A DNA stretch of 64,000 nucleotides from an uncultured Coriobacteriaceae bacterium (GCA_902790135.1 CADAQM010000010.1:31997-95996); one strand, 5' to 3'; shown: positions 37,447 to 47,867, counted from the stretch's first letter. Numbers and translations: made by a program. Notes: generated from the sequence alone by a model not told the origin.

Positions 37447-38589
37447 CTACGCAAGCCTGCGGCCCATCGCAAGAAGGGCAAAGGTGCGCTCGGCAGCGTA
37501 GGAGAAGTTCTCCTCTGCGTGCGCATGCACCTCCTCGCGCGTGCTCACGTCAATCACGGCAGGCACCAAGGCATCCACGCCACAGTCGAGAAGCTCTCGC
37601 GCGTCCGCGTTCATACCGCCCACGATGGCCACGCAGGAGACGCCTGCCCTTGCGCATCGCGCGGCGACTCCGCTCACCACCTTACCGTGCGCGGATTGGC
37701 TGTCGGCGTGGCCCTCGCCGGTGATGCAGACGTCGCAACCCTCGAGCAAGCCGTCGAAGCCGACCAGATTCAGCACCTGCTCGACGCCAGGCAAGAGCTC
37801 GGCACCGAGAAAGGCCCGTGCAGCGGCACCGAGGCCTCCAGCAGCACCCATTCCCGCAGCATCTGGGTCAAAGCCCTCGAAAGCCCGAGCGAGCACCTTG
37901 GCATACGATTGCATGCCCGCCTCGAGACGGTCCGCAACCTGCGGCGTGGCACCCTTCTGCGGACCAAAGACGTACGTGGCCCCGCGCGGTCCCACCAGGG
38001 GATTGTCCACGTCGCACATGACGTGGAAGCTCGTCGTGGCAATGCGCGAATCCATCTGCGAGAGGTCCACACGGGCCACGCGCTCGAGGTCGGCACCCGT
38101 ACCGGCAAGCTCGTTGCCACCTGCGTCCTCGAAGCGCACGCCCAGCGCACGCATGCAGCCCATGCCGCCATCGTTGGTTGCACTGCCACCGATGGCGAGC
38201 GAGATGTCCGTCACGCCCTGGTCGAGCGCGTCGGCAATGAGTTCGCCCGTGCCAAAGGTGCTGGTGACGAGAGGATCATGATCGGCATGCGCCAGCAGAG
38301 GGAGACCCGATGCCTGAGCCATCTCGATGAGCGCACGCCCTTCTCCCAAAAGCCCGTAGGCAGCGTCCACCTCGGCACCGCGCGGACCGTGCACGCGCAC
38401 GATGCGACGCTTCCCACCCGTGGCGTTCACCACGGCATCGACGGTACCCTCTCCCCCGTCGGCTACCTCCACCCCGTGGACCTGCGCATCGGGGAAGCGC
38501 TCAAGAGCAGCCTCCCTCAACAGCTCTGCAGAGCGCGCGGACGAGATCGTCCCCTTGAACGAATCGCAGGCAAAGAGAAAGCGCGGCAT
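37447..38589 (-). CDS. Glycerate kinase (GlxK/GarK family)
   Basis: 380 aa, family length. FLFACDSFKGTISSARSAELL at the N-terminus, VADGGEGTVDAV, IAIGGSATNDGG-type segment (LAIGGSATNDGGMGC), GAAGGLGAAARAFLGAEL and TGEGHADSQSAHGKVVSGV are diagnostic. It phosphorylates D-glycerate to 2-phosphoglycerate, entering glycolysis. The stop lies 12 bases before the start of the gamma-carbonic-anhydrase gene, so they are co-transcribed. Confidence 0.95.
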   Translation of the reverse strand: MPRFLFACDSFKGTISSARSAELLREAALERFPDAQVHGVEVADGGEGTVDAVVNATGGKRRIVRVHGPRGAEVDAAYGLLGEGRALIEMAQASGLPLLAHADHDPLVTSTFGTGELIADALDQGVTDISLAIGGSATNDGGMGCMRALGVRFEDAGGNELAGTGADLERVARVDLSQMDSRIATTSFHVMCDVDNPLVGPRGATYVFGPQKGATPQVADRLEAGMQSYAKVLARAFEGFDPDAAGMGAAGGLGAAARAFLGAELLPGVEQVLNLVGFDGLLEGCDVCITGEGHADSQSAHGKVVSGVAARCARAGVSCVAIVGGMNADARELLDCGVDALVPAVIDVSTREEVHAHAEENFSYAAERTFALLAMGRRLA

Positions 38590-38740
38590 GACGGCGTCCT
38601 TTCGTAGGGTATCGCGCAGACCAAATCATTCGGTCTCGACCCCACAAAGGGTACGCCTTTTTGCGCCTTCGAGACGCTCGTGAGGTTGCCAGAGTCGGCA
38701 GCGCGCTACACTTGGGCCTGTAGTCGTACGGAGATGAGTC

Positions 38741-39577
38741 ATGCCCCCAGCCTTGCCCATAGCCATATGCGCCACGTTGGCGCTGGTAATTGCCCTCATA
38801 CGTGCCCGGGGCATCGTGTTTGTGGGCAGGACCATGGCAGGGCTAACCATAGTGCACGACGATAGGCGCGTGATGCACGAGCGCATTCGCGTGCTTGAGG
38901 TTGCAGGCACCTACCAGTCGGCCACATACCTCGACGACCGATGGGCAGAACCCGTCTTCGAGTACCACCGCCTCTTTGACCACGCCTTCGACCCATGGGC
39001 GGCAACGGCGGTCAGCCCAAGAAGCGCCGCCGTCCTAGGAGGGGGTGGCTACGCCCTGCCCAAGCACCTGGTCGCTCACCATAGCGAGCTCGCACGCATC
39101 GACGTGGTGGAGATTGACCCCGCCATAGAGCGCATCGCGCGCAGGCACTTCTTCTTAGACCGGCTCGAGCAGACCTACCATGCCGAGGCGATCGGCAGGC
39201 TCAATCTGCACGTAGACGACGCCTTCGAGTGGCTGGAGAGCTGCGACGAGCGCTTTGACATCATCATCAACGACTGCTTCTTGGCGCTCACACCCGAGTT
39301 CTCCCTGCTTGTGCACGACGGGGCCGAGCTCATGCGCGACCACCTGAACGAGAACGGCGTCTATCTGGCCAACGTGGTCTCGGCGATCTCGGGGCCAGAT
39401 GCGGCGACCCTCTACGTCACAGCCGAGGCGCTGCGGGCGTGCTTTTCCCACGTGTGGGTCTACTCCTGCGGGCTCAGCGACCCGTTTACCAGCGACAACA
39501 ACATTGTCATCGCCACCGATGCGCCGCATGCCTTTGTCGGCGCCTGGGAGTGGCCCAACCTGCCCAAGGAGGCCTGA
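38741..39577 (+). CDS. Spermidine-synthase-like SAM-binding protein
   Basis: 278 aa. A short hydrophobic N-terminus (LPIAICATLALVIALI) is followed by a spermidine-synthase-type Rossmann domain: ATYLDDRWAEPVFEYHRLFD, the nucleotide loop AVLGGGGYALPKHL, VVEIDPAIERIARRHF and DIIINDCFLALTPE. Such stand-alone relatives mostly lack polyamine function and are often called fused-MnmC-like or SpeE-like methyltransferases. The N-terminal helix suggests membrane contact. The stop overlaps the start of the M20 peptidase gene (TGATG), so translation is coupled. Confidence 0.82.
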   Translation: MPPALPIAICATLALVIALIRARGIVFVGRTMAGLTIVHDDRRVMHERIRVLEVAGTYQSATYLDDRWAEPVFEYHRLFDHAFDPWAATAVSPRSAAVLGGGGYALPKHLVAHHSELARIDVVEIDPAIERIARRHFFLDRLEQTYHAEAIGRLNLHVDDAFEWLESCDERFDIIINDCFLALTPEFSLLVHDGAELMRDHLNENGVYLANVVSAISGPDAATLYVTAEALRACFSHVWVYSCGLSDPFTSDNNIVIATDAPHAFVGAWEWPNLPKEA

Positions 39578-40722
39578 TGAGTCCCGAACTGCTCGCCTAC
39601 GCACGCGCCTTCGCACACGAGAACCATGCCGAGGCCCTTCGCCTGCTGCGTACGCTCGCACGTATCCCCGCCCCCTCCCAGCACGAGGAGCGACGTGCAG
39701 CCGAGATCATGCAGTGGATGCATAAGAACGGCATGAGTCAAGCCTATGTTGACGAGGCCACGAACGTCGTCTGCCCCTTTGGGGACGATGGAACGTGCGA
39801 CCTCGTCGTCTTTGCCGCCCACACCGACGTGGTCTTTCCCGACACCGTGGAACTGCCGTTGCGCGAAGAAGGGGGTCGAATGTACGCGCCAGGTGTGGGT
39901 GACGACACCGCCAACCTGGTGGCGTTGCTCATGGCCGCTCGTCACCTGGCACACAACCCGCAGCTCATGCCAGCCGAGATTGGCGTGCTGGTCGTGGCCA
40001 ACTCCTGCGAGGAAGGGCTGGGCAACCTCAGGGGCACCAAGCAGCTGTTCGAGCAGTACGGCTCGCGCATCCGCCGCTTCTACTCCTTCGACCTCTACCT
40101 GCCACAGGTGATCGACGAGGCGGTGGGCTCTCACCGTTGGAAGATCGAGGTGCGTACGCAGGGCGGACACTCGTACTCAAACTTCGGCCGCCCCAACGCC
40201 ATCGAGCGTCTCTGCGCGATCCTGCAGGCACTCTATGCGCTGCCCCTGCCCCAGGACGTGCCCTGCACCATCAACGTAGGTCGCATCGAGGGCGGGACCA
40301 CAGTCAACGCCATCGCCGCGCAGGCCAAGGCGCTCTTTGAGTACCGCTCGACGTCAGACGCCGTTCTCCGGGACATGCGGCACCTCGTGAGGGCCACGGT
40401 CGAAGGCTTTGCCTCCGAGGATGTCGAGGTGTCGATGAAGTCCGTGGGCAGGCGGCCCGCGACCGCAGGCCACATAGAGGGACTAGCGGAGATGACCGAG
40501 CTCTCGCGCGAGGTCATGCGTGCCGTCACGGGCGAGGAGCCTGTCGGCAAGGCCGCCTCGACCGATGCCAACATACCCCTCAGCCGAGGCGTTCCCGCCA
40601 ATACGCTCGGTGCGGTACGCGGTGCTCTCCTGCACACCCGCGACGAGTGGGTTGACAGCGCAAGCGTCGAGGACGGCATGGCCGTGGTGATGGGCATCAT
40701 GCTCGCCCAGTCAGAGCTTTAG
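39577..40722 (+). CDS. M20-family peptidase
   Basis: 381 aa from the ATG at 39577 with AAGGAGG upstream. Metal-binding and catalytic segments are VVFAAHTDVVFPD, MYAPGVGDDTANLVALLMA and ANSCEEGLGNLRG; the lid domain has the WKIEVRTQGGHSYSNFGRPNAI stretch. M20 enzymes act as di- or tripeptidases, aminoacylases or desuccinylases; the specificity here is unknown. It is coupled to the spermidine-synthase-like gene by an overlap of stop and start. Convergent with glpK. Confidence 0.92.
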   Translation: MSPELLAYARAFAHENHAEALRLLRTLARIPAPSQHEERRAAEIMQWMHKNGMSQAYVDEATNVVCPFGDDGTCDLVVFAAHTDVVFPDTVELPLREEGGRMYAPGVGDDTANLVALLMAARHLAHNPQLMPAEIGVLVVANSCEEGLGNLRGTKQLFEQYGSRIRRFYSFDLYLPQVIDEAVGSHRWKIEVRTQGGHSYSNFGRPNAIERLCAILQALYALPLPQDVPCTINVGRIEGGTTVNAIAAQAKALFEYRSTSDAVLRDMRHLVRATVEGFASEDVEVSMKSVGRRPATAGHIEGLAEMTELSREVMRAVTGEEPVGKAASTDANIPLSRGVPANTLGAVRGALLHTRDEWVDSASVEDGMAVVMGIMLAQSEL

Positions 40723-40741
40723 TTTGGGATAGCGCGAAACC

Positions 40742-42247
40742 CTACAGCGTGCGACGCACCGCATCCTTCCAGCCGTCGAGATAGCCCTCGACCTGCTCCA
40801 TGGCCATCTTGCGGGTGAAGATGTCGTCGGTCGTACGCAGCTGGCGCAGCTCCTCTACGCCGCTCCAGTAACCAACGCCCAGGCCTGCCAGGTAGGCAGC
40901 GCCGAGGCTGGTGGTCTCGATGTTTTGCGGGCGCCTCAGCTCGCAGCCCAACAGGTCCGCCTGGAACTGCATCAGGAAGTTGTTGCGGCTTGCCCCGCCG
41001 TCCACATTGAGCGTGGAGATGGGCGCCCCGGCATCGGCCTCCATGGCGCGCACGAGGTCGGCAGACTGATAGGCCAGCGACTCCAATGCTGCACGCACTA
41101 CGTGGGCACGGTTCGCGCCACGCGTGAGGCCGCAGATGGTACCGCGCGCGTCAGGTGCCCAGTACGGCGCACCAAGGCCCGTGAAGGCCGGCACGATGTA
41201 CACGCCGCCGTTGTCCGCGACACTGTTGGCAAGGTATTCCGTCTCACCAGCGTCGCGGATGAGGCCGAGCTCGTCGCGCAGCCACTGGATCACGGCGCCA
41301 GCCACAAAGACGCTACCCTCGAGGGCGTACTCGGTGTGGTCGACATCCGGTGCGCTCGCCGCAATGGTAGTGACCAAGTTGTTCTTGCTCTCGCAAGCTT
41401 CAGCGCTCGTGTGCAGCAGCAGGAAGCAGCCGGTGCCATAGGTGTTCTTGGCCTGGCCAGCCTCGAAGCAGCATTGTCCGAAGAGGGCCGACTGCTGGTC
41501 GCCTGCCACGCCGCTGATGGGAATGCCCGCCGGCACGCCCGGATAGCTCGTCTCGCCAAAGCTGCCGGAGGAGCGGCGCACCTCAGGCATCATGCTTGCA
41601 GGAATGTTGAACAGCTCGAGCAGCCAGGGGTCCCAGCAGCCCTCGTGGATGTTGTAGAGCATCGTTCGGCTGGCGTTGGTCACGTCGGTGGCATGCACGA
41701 GACCGCCGGTGAGCACCCACACCAGCCAGGTGTCCACGGTGCCAAACAGCAGGTCGCCGGCCTCGGCGCGCGCACGGGCACCCGGCACGTTATCCAGAAT
41801 CCATGCGATCTTGGATGCCGAGAAGTACGCGTCCGGCATGAGGCCCGTCTTGGCGCGGACCTTCTCCGCAATGGCGGAGTCGCCGCAGAGGCGCTCCACC
41901 ATGTCGGCCGTACGACGGCACTGCCAAACGATGGCGTTGCAGACGGGCTCTCCGGTGGAGGGGTCCCACACCACGGTGGTCTCACGCTGGTTGTCGATGC
42001 CGATGCACGCGATGTCAGCGGCGCCAAGCCCATGGCGCTGCAGTAGCTCAGTCAGGCTGCCCAGCTGGGAGAAGAGAATCTCCTGCGGGTTGTGCTCGAC
42101 CCAGCCTGGCTTTGGATAGATCTGCGTGAACTCGCGCTGCACCACGTCGACCATCTTGCCGTCGTGGTCGACCAGCACCGCTCGCGATGAGGTGGTGCCC
42201 TGGTCGAGTGCCACTACGTACTGGGGCCTACCTGCAGACTCGCTCAT
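40742..42247 (-). CDS. glpK: Glycerol kinase
   Basis: 501 aa, full FGGY-family length. [62 protein letters not shown] and the C-terminal [21 protein letters not shown] are diagnostic. It makes glycerol-3-phosphate. Start overlaps the stop of the lipase gene (ATGA), so glycerol released from monoacylglycerol can be captured at once. Confidence 0.97.
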   Translation of the reverse strand: MSESAGRPQYVVALDQGTTSSRAVLVDHDGKMVDVVQREFTQIYPKPGWVEHNPQEILFSQLGSLTELLQRHGLGAADIACIGIDNQRETTVVWDPSTGEPVCNAIVWQCRRTADMVERLCGDSAIAEKVRAKTGLMPDAYFSASKIAWILDNVPGARARAEAGDLLFGTVDTWLVWVLTGGLVHATDVTNASRTMLYNIHEGCWDPWLLELFNIPASMMPEVRRSSGSFGETSYPGVPAGIPISGVAGDQQSALFGQCCFEAGQAKNTYGTGCFLLLHTSAEACESKNNLVTTIAASAPDVDHTEYALEGSVFVAGAVIQWLRDELGLIRDAGETEYLANSVADNGGVYIVPAFTGLGAPYWAPDARGTICGLTRGANRAHVVRAALESLAYQSADLVRAMEADAGAPISTLNVDGGASRNNFLMQFQADLLGCELRRPQNIETTSLGAAYLAGLGVGYWSGVEELRQLRTTDDIFTRKMAMEQVEGYLDGWKDAVRRTL

Positions 42248-43206
42248 TTGAGGTATCCCTCCATCCAGCTCACCACGTCGTCAAAGACCACCTGGCGACC
42301 ATTCTCGTTGAGAATCTCGTGACGCATGCCCGCATACAGGCGGCAGCGCACGTCAGCCACACCGGCACCGTGCGCTAGGTCGGCCGCCTTGCTCACGCCC
42401 TCGCCGCACTCGCCGACCGGGTCCTCGGTGCCTGCGATGTAGAGAAGAGGCAGGTCCTTGGGGTAGGTGGAAACACATGCGGCAGTGCAGACCTCGTGCA
42501 TGAGGTCGGTGAGCGTCACATAGCCACCCGCCGTGAACATGAAGCCGCAGGCCTCGTCGGCGATGTAGCGGTTGACGTTGTCACGGTTGTGGGAGAGCCA
42601 GTCGAGATCGGTCTCGGCGTCGTCGATCTCCTTGGCATAGCCGCCCACGCCCATATTGTTGAGCAGCTTGCTGTGATGGCTGCCACCGCGCACACGGGCG
42701 ACCAGACGGGCCACGCGGTTACCCATAGCCGCCGTACGCGGAGGCATGAAGCCCGTACCACAGATGATGGCACCCACAAGGCCCGCGCCATGGCGCGAGA
42801 GATACGCACGCACCACGAAGCTGCCCATGGAGTGGCCAAACAGGAACAGCTCAGGAGTGGCGCCATAGACCTCGGTTATGCGGGCAAGGGCCTCGGTGCG
42901 AACGCGATGCACGTCCTCCACCAGGATCTCCTTGCCTCCCTCGACGGGCAGGTTGCCCCACTCGTCCTTCGAGGCCACGCTCTCACCATGCCCGATATGG
43001 TCGTGGCCAAACACGATGAAGCCCTTGCTGTTGAGGTAGCGCGCAAACTCGTCGTAGCGGCCGATATACTCGGCCATACCATGCACGAGCTGCACGGCCG
43101 CATGAGGAATCACGCCCTCCTCGGGCCACCAGATATATCCATGAAGGCGCGAGATGCCGTCCGTCGACTCGCACCAGATTGTCTCTCTTCGAACACCCTC
43201 TGCCAT
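42244..43206 (-). CDS. Alpha/beta hydrolase, monoacylglycerol-lipase-like
   Basis: 320 aa. [35 protein letters not shown], the nucleophile elbow [30 protein letters not shown] (Asp) and [10 protein letters not shown] (His) are the Hydrolase_4 family pattern of monoglyceride lipases and lysophospholipases. Start at the ATG 43206; GGAGGGA is about 12 bases upstream, a little far, and a TTG ten codons earlier is the alternative. Overlap with glpK indicates glycerolipid degradation. Confidence 0.9.
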   Translation of the reverse strand: MAEGVRRETIWCESTDGISRLHGYIWWPEEGVIPHAAVQLVHGMAEYIGRYDEFARYLNSKGFIVFGHDHIGHGESVASKDEWGNLPVEGGKEILVEDVHRVRTEALARITEVYGATPELFLFGHSMGSFVVRAYLSRHGAGLVGAIICGTGFMPPRTAAMGNRVARLVARVRGGSHHSKLLNNMGVGGYAKEIDDAETDLDWLSHNRDNVNRYIADEACGFMFTAGGYVTLTDLMHEVCTAACVSTYPKDLPLLYIAGTEDPVGECGEGVSKAADLAHGAGVADVRCRLYAGMRHEILNENGRQVVFDDVVSWMEGYLK

Positions 43207-43423
43207 CGGATACAGTCCCTCCGTCCGTCTCGCCAATCGGAATTACGGTACAACAGGAACTTCGGCCAAAAGCCAGCCAATCGCCCATCGGAAAGGCCCA
43301 TTCGGTATATCTGGCGAGCGGTGCATCGACGCACATGAACGGTCATTTTCCGTCACCCGAGCACAGCTCGCGGCACATCGTCCGAACACTGGAGCGATCT
43401 GCTGCGTAGCTCGCTCGCAGCAC

Positions 43424-43867
43424 CTACTGACCGAGCACGATGCGAAGCGCCGGTAGATACCTGGTCCGAATGCGCTCGAGGTCTCGCTCGGTAGGCACGG
43501 GAATGCGCCCAAGGTTGAGGTTATGGCGCAGGTCAGCCTCTTTGACCACACGCGCGAGTGGGTTTGCCGCGGCACGGCGCACGTAGTCGAAATAGCGCTC
43601 GCCCGGACGGCGGGTCATGGCCTCGACAGCCTCTACGACCTCGGCGGAAAGACCGGCGGCATGCAGGTCATCCAGCGTATAGGAGGTGTCCTCGACCACG
43701 TCGTGCAGCCAGCCCACGGCCTTGGCCTCGTCGCCTTTGACCTGCGCAGCCACGTGCTCGGGATGGTTGATGTACACCTCTCCCGTCTTGGGGTTGATTG
43801 TTGATCCATGCGCCTCTATGGCGATCTCGCGTGCCAGCCGCTCTTGAGGTCCCATTGCCTCGTTCAT
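43424..43867 (-). CDS. Small HD-domain phosphohydrolase
   Basis: 147 aa. LAREIAIEAH, INHPEHVAAQV, AVGWLHDVVEDTSYTLDDL and VVKEADLRHNLN follow the pattern of the RelA/SpoT-type HD hydrolase domain (HD_4) without synthetase or regulatory parts, like small alarmone hydrolases, so ppGpp or other nucleotides are possible substrates. The ATG at 43867 has GGAGGGA upstream. It follows the DUF2130 gene by 42 bases on the same strand. Confidence 0.85.
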   Translation of the reverse strand: MNEAMGPQERLAREIAIEAHGSTINPKTGEVYINHPEHVAAQVKGDEAKAVGWLHDVVEDTSYTLDDLHAAGLSAEVVEAVEAMTRRPGERYFDYVRRAAANPLARVVKEADLRHNLNLGRIPVPTERDLERIRTRYLPALRIVLGQ

Positions 43868-43909
43868 GTCGTCCCTCCGCATTTCTCGGCGCACTCGCCG
43901 AAACGCCCT

Positions 43910-45415
43910 CTACTCCCAATCGTCCGGCTCGATGCCCTCGTCCGTCTCGATCGGCTCGACCTCGCCCTCGGTCTCAACCGCCCGCGCGGCGCGCTCGGCC
44001 GCCGCCTCGGCAAATGCGGCCTTCATCGTCTGGTTTCCCCAGGTCAAACGCTTGACCGTCAGCTTCTTGCCGCGATTGCTGGCCGTGCCAAGATGTTTGG
44101 CCGCCGTACCCAGCTGAGCCTGGAGATGCTTGAGCTTCTCGATGATCGCCTCGATGTCCTTGGACGCCTGCTCGTAGTTCTTGGAGGCAAGCTTGTAGTC
44201 GTTCTCGATGCCCCCCACAAGCGTGGAGACCTTGTCCTCGAAGGTGGTCACGTCGAGCTCCTCGCGCTTGATGCGCTCGAGCTGCATGCGATACGGGTGG
44301 GCGGTCAGCGCGGCCGCCTTGAGCAGACCGATGATGGTGATGAAGCACTGCGGCCGCACCACGAACATCTTGGGATAGCGCCATGACACGTCCGCGATGC
44401 CAGCGTTGTAGAACTCGTTGCCGGGCTCCAGCGTGGAGACGAGCACGGCATACTCGCAGTTCTTCTTGGTGCGGTCCGAGTCGAGCTTCTTGAAGTGGTC
44501 CTCGTTGCGCTTGCGCTTGCTCGAGAGCTCCTCCTCGTTCTTCATCTCGAACATGATGGAGAGCAGCTCGTTGCCATCCTCGTCATAGTCGCGGAAGACG
44601 AAGTCGCCCTTGGTGCCCTCGACGACGGTGTTGTCCTTCTCGAAGGTGGCACGCGGGTAGGCCTGCATGCGGATGCGGTTGAACTCGTCCTCGCAGTGGT
44701 GCTCGAGCGACTCGCCAATGAGCTTGGTGGAGAGGCTGATGCGGTAGTCGCGCAGGCGCTGCAGGTCGTCCTTGTACTGCTCGATCTGCTCGTCCTTGGC
44801 CTTGAGACGCTCCTCCGCACGCTGGTTGAGCTCGTTCTCCCGACGCGACATCTCGGCACGCAGCGTGGCCTGCGCCTGCTCGCTGTTGGCCCGCTCCACG
44901 TTAAGCTGCGCCTCGAGGTTGCTCTTGTCCCTCTGGAGGTCGGCCGTCACCTTGAGCAGCTCCGCCTCGTTTTGTGCCCGCAAGGTCTGCTCCTGCGCCG
45001 CAAGCTGTGCCTGAAGGCGCGTGACCTCGCTGGAGAGGCGCGCCTCGGCTGCCTTGGCGGCATCCGATGCCTGGGCCGCACGCTCACGAGCCCTCATGCG
45101 CTCCTCGTCGAGCTTGCGCTCGAGCTGCGCCCTCTGCTCGGCAGCCGCAGTGCGCTCGCGCGCCACGTCGAGCTCGGCCTGGTGCCGGATGCCGCTGAGC
45201 TGTGCCTCGAGCTCGGCCACGCGACGGTCCGCCTCACGACGCTCCTCGCTGCGGGCCGTCTCGAGCTGGGCCTCGTGCCTATGGCCGACCTCGGCAAGAC
45301 GGGCCTGTAGGTCGTGCTCGAAGAGCTCGTCACGGAGCTGACGGGTAAGGTCCTCCACCCGTGAGGGATCGACCTCGATGACCTCGCCGCAGTTGGGACA
45401 GATGATGCGCGCCAT
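43910..45415 (-). CDS. DUF2130 protein with long coiled coil
   Basis: 501 aa. A start with a zinc-knuckle-like IICPNCGEVIEVD, then about 200 residues of charged coiled coil (Glu/Arg/Ala/Gln heptads), then the DUF2130 domain (LIGESLEHHCEDEFNRIR; GTKGDFVFRDYDEDGNEL; SIMFEMKNEEE), which resembles a PD-(D/E)XK nuclease fold (GDF...EMKNE), and an acidic tail. Function is unknown; the layout recalls RmuC-like proteins but is distinct. GAGGAGG precedes the ATG. First gene of a pair with the small HD protein. Confidence 0.85.
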   Translation of the reverse strand: MARIICPNCGEVIEVDPSRVEDLTRQLRDELFEHDLQARLAEVGHRHEAQLETARSEERREADRRVAELEAQLSGIRHQAELDVARERTAAAEQRAQLERKLDEERMRARERAAQASDAAKAAEARLSSEVTRLQAQLAAQEQTLRAQNEAELLKVTADLQRDKSNLEAQLNVERANSEQAQATLRAEMSRRENELNQRAEERLKAKDEQIEQYKDDLQRLRDYRISLSTKLIGESLEHHCEDEFNRIRMQAYPRATFEKDNTVVEGTKGDFVFRDYDEDGNELLSIMFEMKNEEELSSKRKRNEDHFKKLDSDRTKKNCEYAVLVSTLEPGNEFYNAGIADVSWRYPKMFVVRPQCFITIIGLLKAAALTAHPYRMQLERIKREELDVTTFEDKVSTLVGGIENDYKLASKNYEQASKDIEAIIEKLKHLQAQLGTAAKHLGTASNRGKKLTVKRLTWGNQTMKAAFAEAAAERAARAVETEGEVEPIETDEGIEPDDWE

Positions 45416-45517
45416 GTGACCTCCTCGCTCGTAGCGTGTAGCGGACCATCACGCTACGCGATGCCCCAGACACAAATACGCCCCGATTGTACCGCCTTGC
45501 CTTGGCGACATGCAGAA

Positions 45518-45555
45518 GGCGGCGTGCACGAGGGTCTCCCAACGTGCCCGCCGCC
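45518..45555 (-). terminator. Hairpin downstream of metY
   Basis: GGCGGCG-T-GCACG and CGTGC-C-CGCCGCC form a 12-bp stem with one mismatch, 29 bases past the metY stop. No U-run follows. Confidence 0.45.
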
Positions 45556-45583
45556 ATCGCGGACTCTCTATGTCAGGTGGCGC

Positions 45584-46864
45584 CTAGAGCTGCGCGAGGG
45601 CCTGCTCGATGTCGGCGATGAGGTCGGCGGAGTCCTCCAGGCCGCAGGACAGGCGCACCATGTTAGGCATGACGCCCGCCGCGACCAGCTCGTCGTCGGT
45701 CATCTGACGATGTGTGGAGCTGGCAGGATGCAGGCAGCAGGTGCGCGCGTCGGCCACGTGGGTCTCGATGGCGGCAACCTTGAGGCCTGCCATGAACTTC
45801 TCGGCAGCGCTGCGTCCGCCAGCCACGCAGAAGCTCACCACGCCGCAGCCGCCCTGGGGCAGGTACTTCTGGGCCAGCGGATAGTACTTGTCGCCCGGCA
45901 GGTTGGGGTATCTCACGCTCTCGATGCGCGGGTGCGCCTGCAGGAACTCCGCCACGGCCTGGCCGTTTGCGCAGTGACGCGGCATGCGCACGTGCAGGCT
46001 CTCGAGGCCGAGGTTGAGGTAGAAGGCGTTCTGCGGGCTCTGGATGCTGCCGAAGTCGCGCATGAGCTGGCTGGTGGCCTTGGTGATGAAGGCGCCGGCC
46101 ATGCCGAACTTCTCCGCGTAGACGATGCCGTGGTAGCTCTCGTCGGGAGTGGTCAGGCCGGGGAACTTGTCCGCATGGGCCATCCAGTCGAAGTTGCCCG
46201 AGTCGACGATGGCCCCGCCGACGCCCACGCCATGGCCGTCCATGTACTTGGTGGTGGAATGGGTGACGATGTCGGCGCCCCACTCGATGGGACGGCAGTT
46301 GATCGGCGTGGGGAAGGTGTTGTCCACGATCAGGGGCACGCCGTGGTCGTGCGCCGCCTGGGCGAACTTCTCGATGTCAAGCACCGCGAGCGCCGGGTTG
46401 GCGATGGTCTCGCCCACCACGCACTTGGTGTTGGGCCTGAAGGCGGCGTCGAGCTCCTCGCGCGTGCAGTCGGGGCTCACGAAGGTGGTCTCGATGCCCA
46501 TCTTGGCCATGGTCACGGCCAGCAGGTTGAAGGTGCCGCCGTAGATGGCCGAGGAGGCCACCACGTGGCTGCCCGCCTCGGCGATGTTGAAGACGGCAAA
46601 GAAGTTGGCCGCCTGGCCGGAGCTGGTGAGCATGCCTGCCGTGCCGCCCTCGAGCTTTGCGATCTTGGCTGCCACGGCATCGTTGGTGGGGTTCTGCAGG
46701 CGCGTGTAGAAGTAGCCCTCCTCCTCGAGGTCGAAGAGGCGTCCCATGTGCTCGGACGTGTCGTACTTGAAGGTGGTCGACTGCACGACGGGAAGCTGGC
46801 GCGGCTCGCCGTCACCCGGACGATAGCCTGCCTGCACGCAATTGGTTCCGATTCCTAGATCCAT
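45584..46864 (-). CDS. metY: O-acetylhomoserine sulfhydrylase-type PLP enzyme
   Basis: 426 aa. Cys/Met-metabolism PLP fold: LPVVQSTTFKYDTSEHMG, FYTRLQNPTNDAV, TSSGQAANFFAVFNI, VDNTFPTPINCRPIEWGADIV and the PLP lysine in THSTTKYMDGHG. It forms homocysteine (or cysteine) from O-acetylhomoserine (or O-acetylserine) and sulfide. The ATG 46864 has AGGGGAC upstream; the frame extends 23 codons further without one. Single gene, no riboswitch recognised upstream. Confidence 0.93.
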   Translation of the reverse strand: MDLGIGTNCVQAGYRPGDGEPRQLPVVQSTTFKYDTSEHMGRLFDLEEEGYFYTRLQNPTNDAVAAKIAKLEGGTAGMLTSSGQAANFFAVFNIAEAGSHVVASSAIYGGTFNLLAVTMAKMGIETTFVSPDCTREELDAAFRPNTKCVVGETIANPALAVLDIEKFAQAAHDHGVPLIVDNTFPTPINCRPIEWGADIVTHSTTKYMDGHGVGVGGAIVDSGNFDWMAHADKFPGLTTPDESYHGIVYAEKFGMAGAFITKATSQLMRDFGSIQSPQNAFYLNLGLESLHVRMPRHCANGQAVAEFLQAHPRIESVRYPNLPGDKYYPLAQKYLPQGGCGVVSFCVAGGRSAAEKFMAGLKVAAIETHVADARTCCLHPASSTHRQMTDDELVAAGVMPNMVRLSCGLEDSADLIADIEQALAQL

Positions 46865-47867
46865 GGTTGATGTCCCCTGTCCTTGGTTTGGTTGCACGCC
46901 TAAGGGTAACGCAGCGGGATCGCAACCGCACAATTCTTTACGAGTTTGTTAGCAAGCAAAAGCGGCCCAATTAAGGTGCGCGTGCTATTTAACGCGCGTT
47001 CAAAAGAGGTCTCTACCAGCCCTTTTCATAGTTTCTCCCCATTTGAACTGCGCAAATGTCCGAGATTGGGTAAACTGCCCGACAGCGTAAACGCGACACC
47101 GACAAATTACGACCTCCTGCATTGGAAGTGGTTGACAATGAAGCGCGAGTACTATAACCAGCACAGCAACGTGCTGAACGAGAACATGTCCATGATCGTC
47201 TACGGTGAGGGCGGCTACCCCGTCATCGCCTTCCAGGCCCAGGACGCCAAGAGCAACAACTTCGAGGACTTCGGCATGATCGACGTCCTGGCCCCCTTCA
47301 TCGAGGAGGGACGCATCCAGGTGTTCTCCGTCGACAACCTCGACGAGCAGAGCTGGAGCGACGAGGGCGGCGACAAGGGCGCCCGCGCCTGGCGCCAGGA
47401 GGAGTACTTCAAGTTCGTGACCGACGAGCTCGTCCCGCGCGTCCACGCCTGGAACAACTCCGACCTCCGTCCGCTCGCTGTTGGCTGCAGCATGGGCGCC
47501 ACGCACGCCGCCATCGCCGCCTTCCGTCGCCCGGACCTCTTCCAGGGCTGCATCGCGCTTTCCGGCGTCTATCGCACCAGCTTCTTCTTCGGCGACTGGA
47601 TGGACGAGAACCTCTACAACAACGACATCCCCGCGTTCCTCACCAACATGCCCACCGATGTGCGTGGGCCAGGGCGCCTGGGAAGAGGGCGTCGACGACC
47701 TGCACTACATCGACGACCAGCTCAACCGCCTGGGCGTCCAGCACTGGTGCGACTTCTGGGGCACCGACGTCAACCACGACTGGCCCTGGTGGCGCAAGCA
47801 GATGCCCTACTTCATGACCGAGGTCCTGAGCGACATCGACGCCCAGCTGGAGTGGGAGCAGCCGACG

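Noticed and set aside
36970..38607. 545-codon plus-strand ORF
   Set aside because: Antisense shadow of the gamma-carbonic anhydrase and glycerate kinase genes.
43910..45415. RmuC assignment for the coiled-coil protein
   Set aside because: Coiled coil plus nuclease-like domain recalls RmuC, but the conserved C-terminal part is DUF2130 and an N-terminal CPNC knuckle is present.
46865..47137. SAM-type riboswitch before metY or coding extension of the esterase
   Set aside because: No recognisable riboswitch helices; the upstream esterase frame is low-complexity with no ribosome site at its first start.
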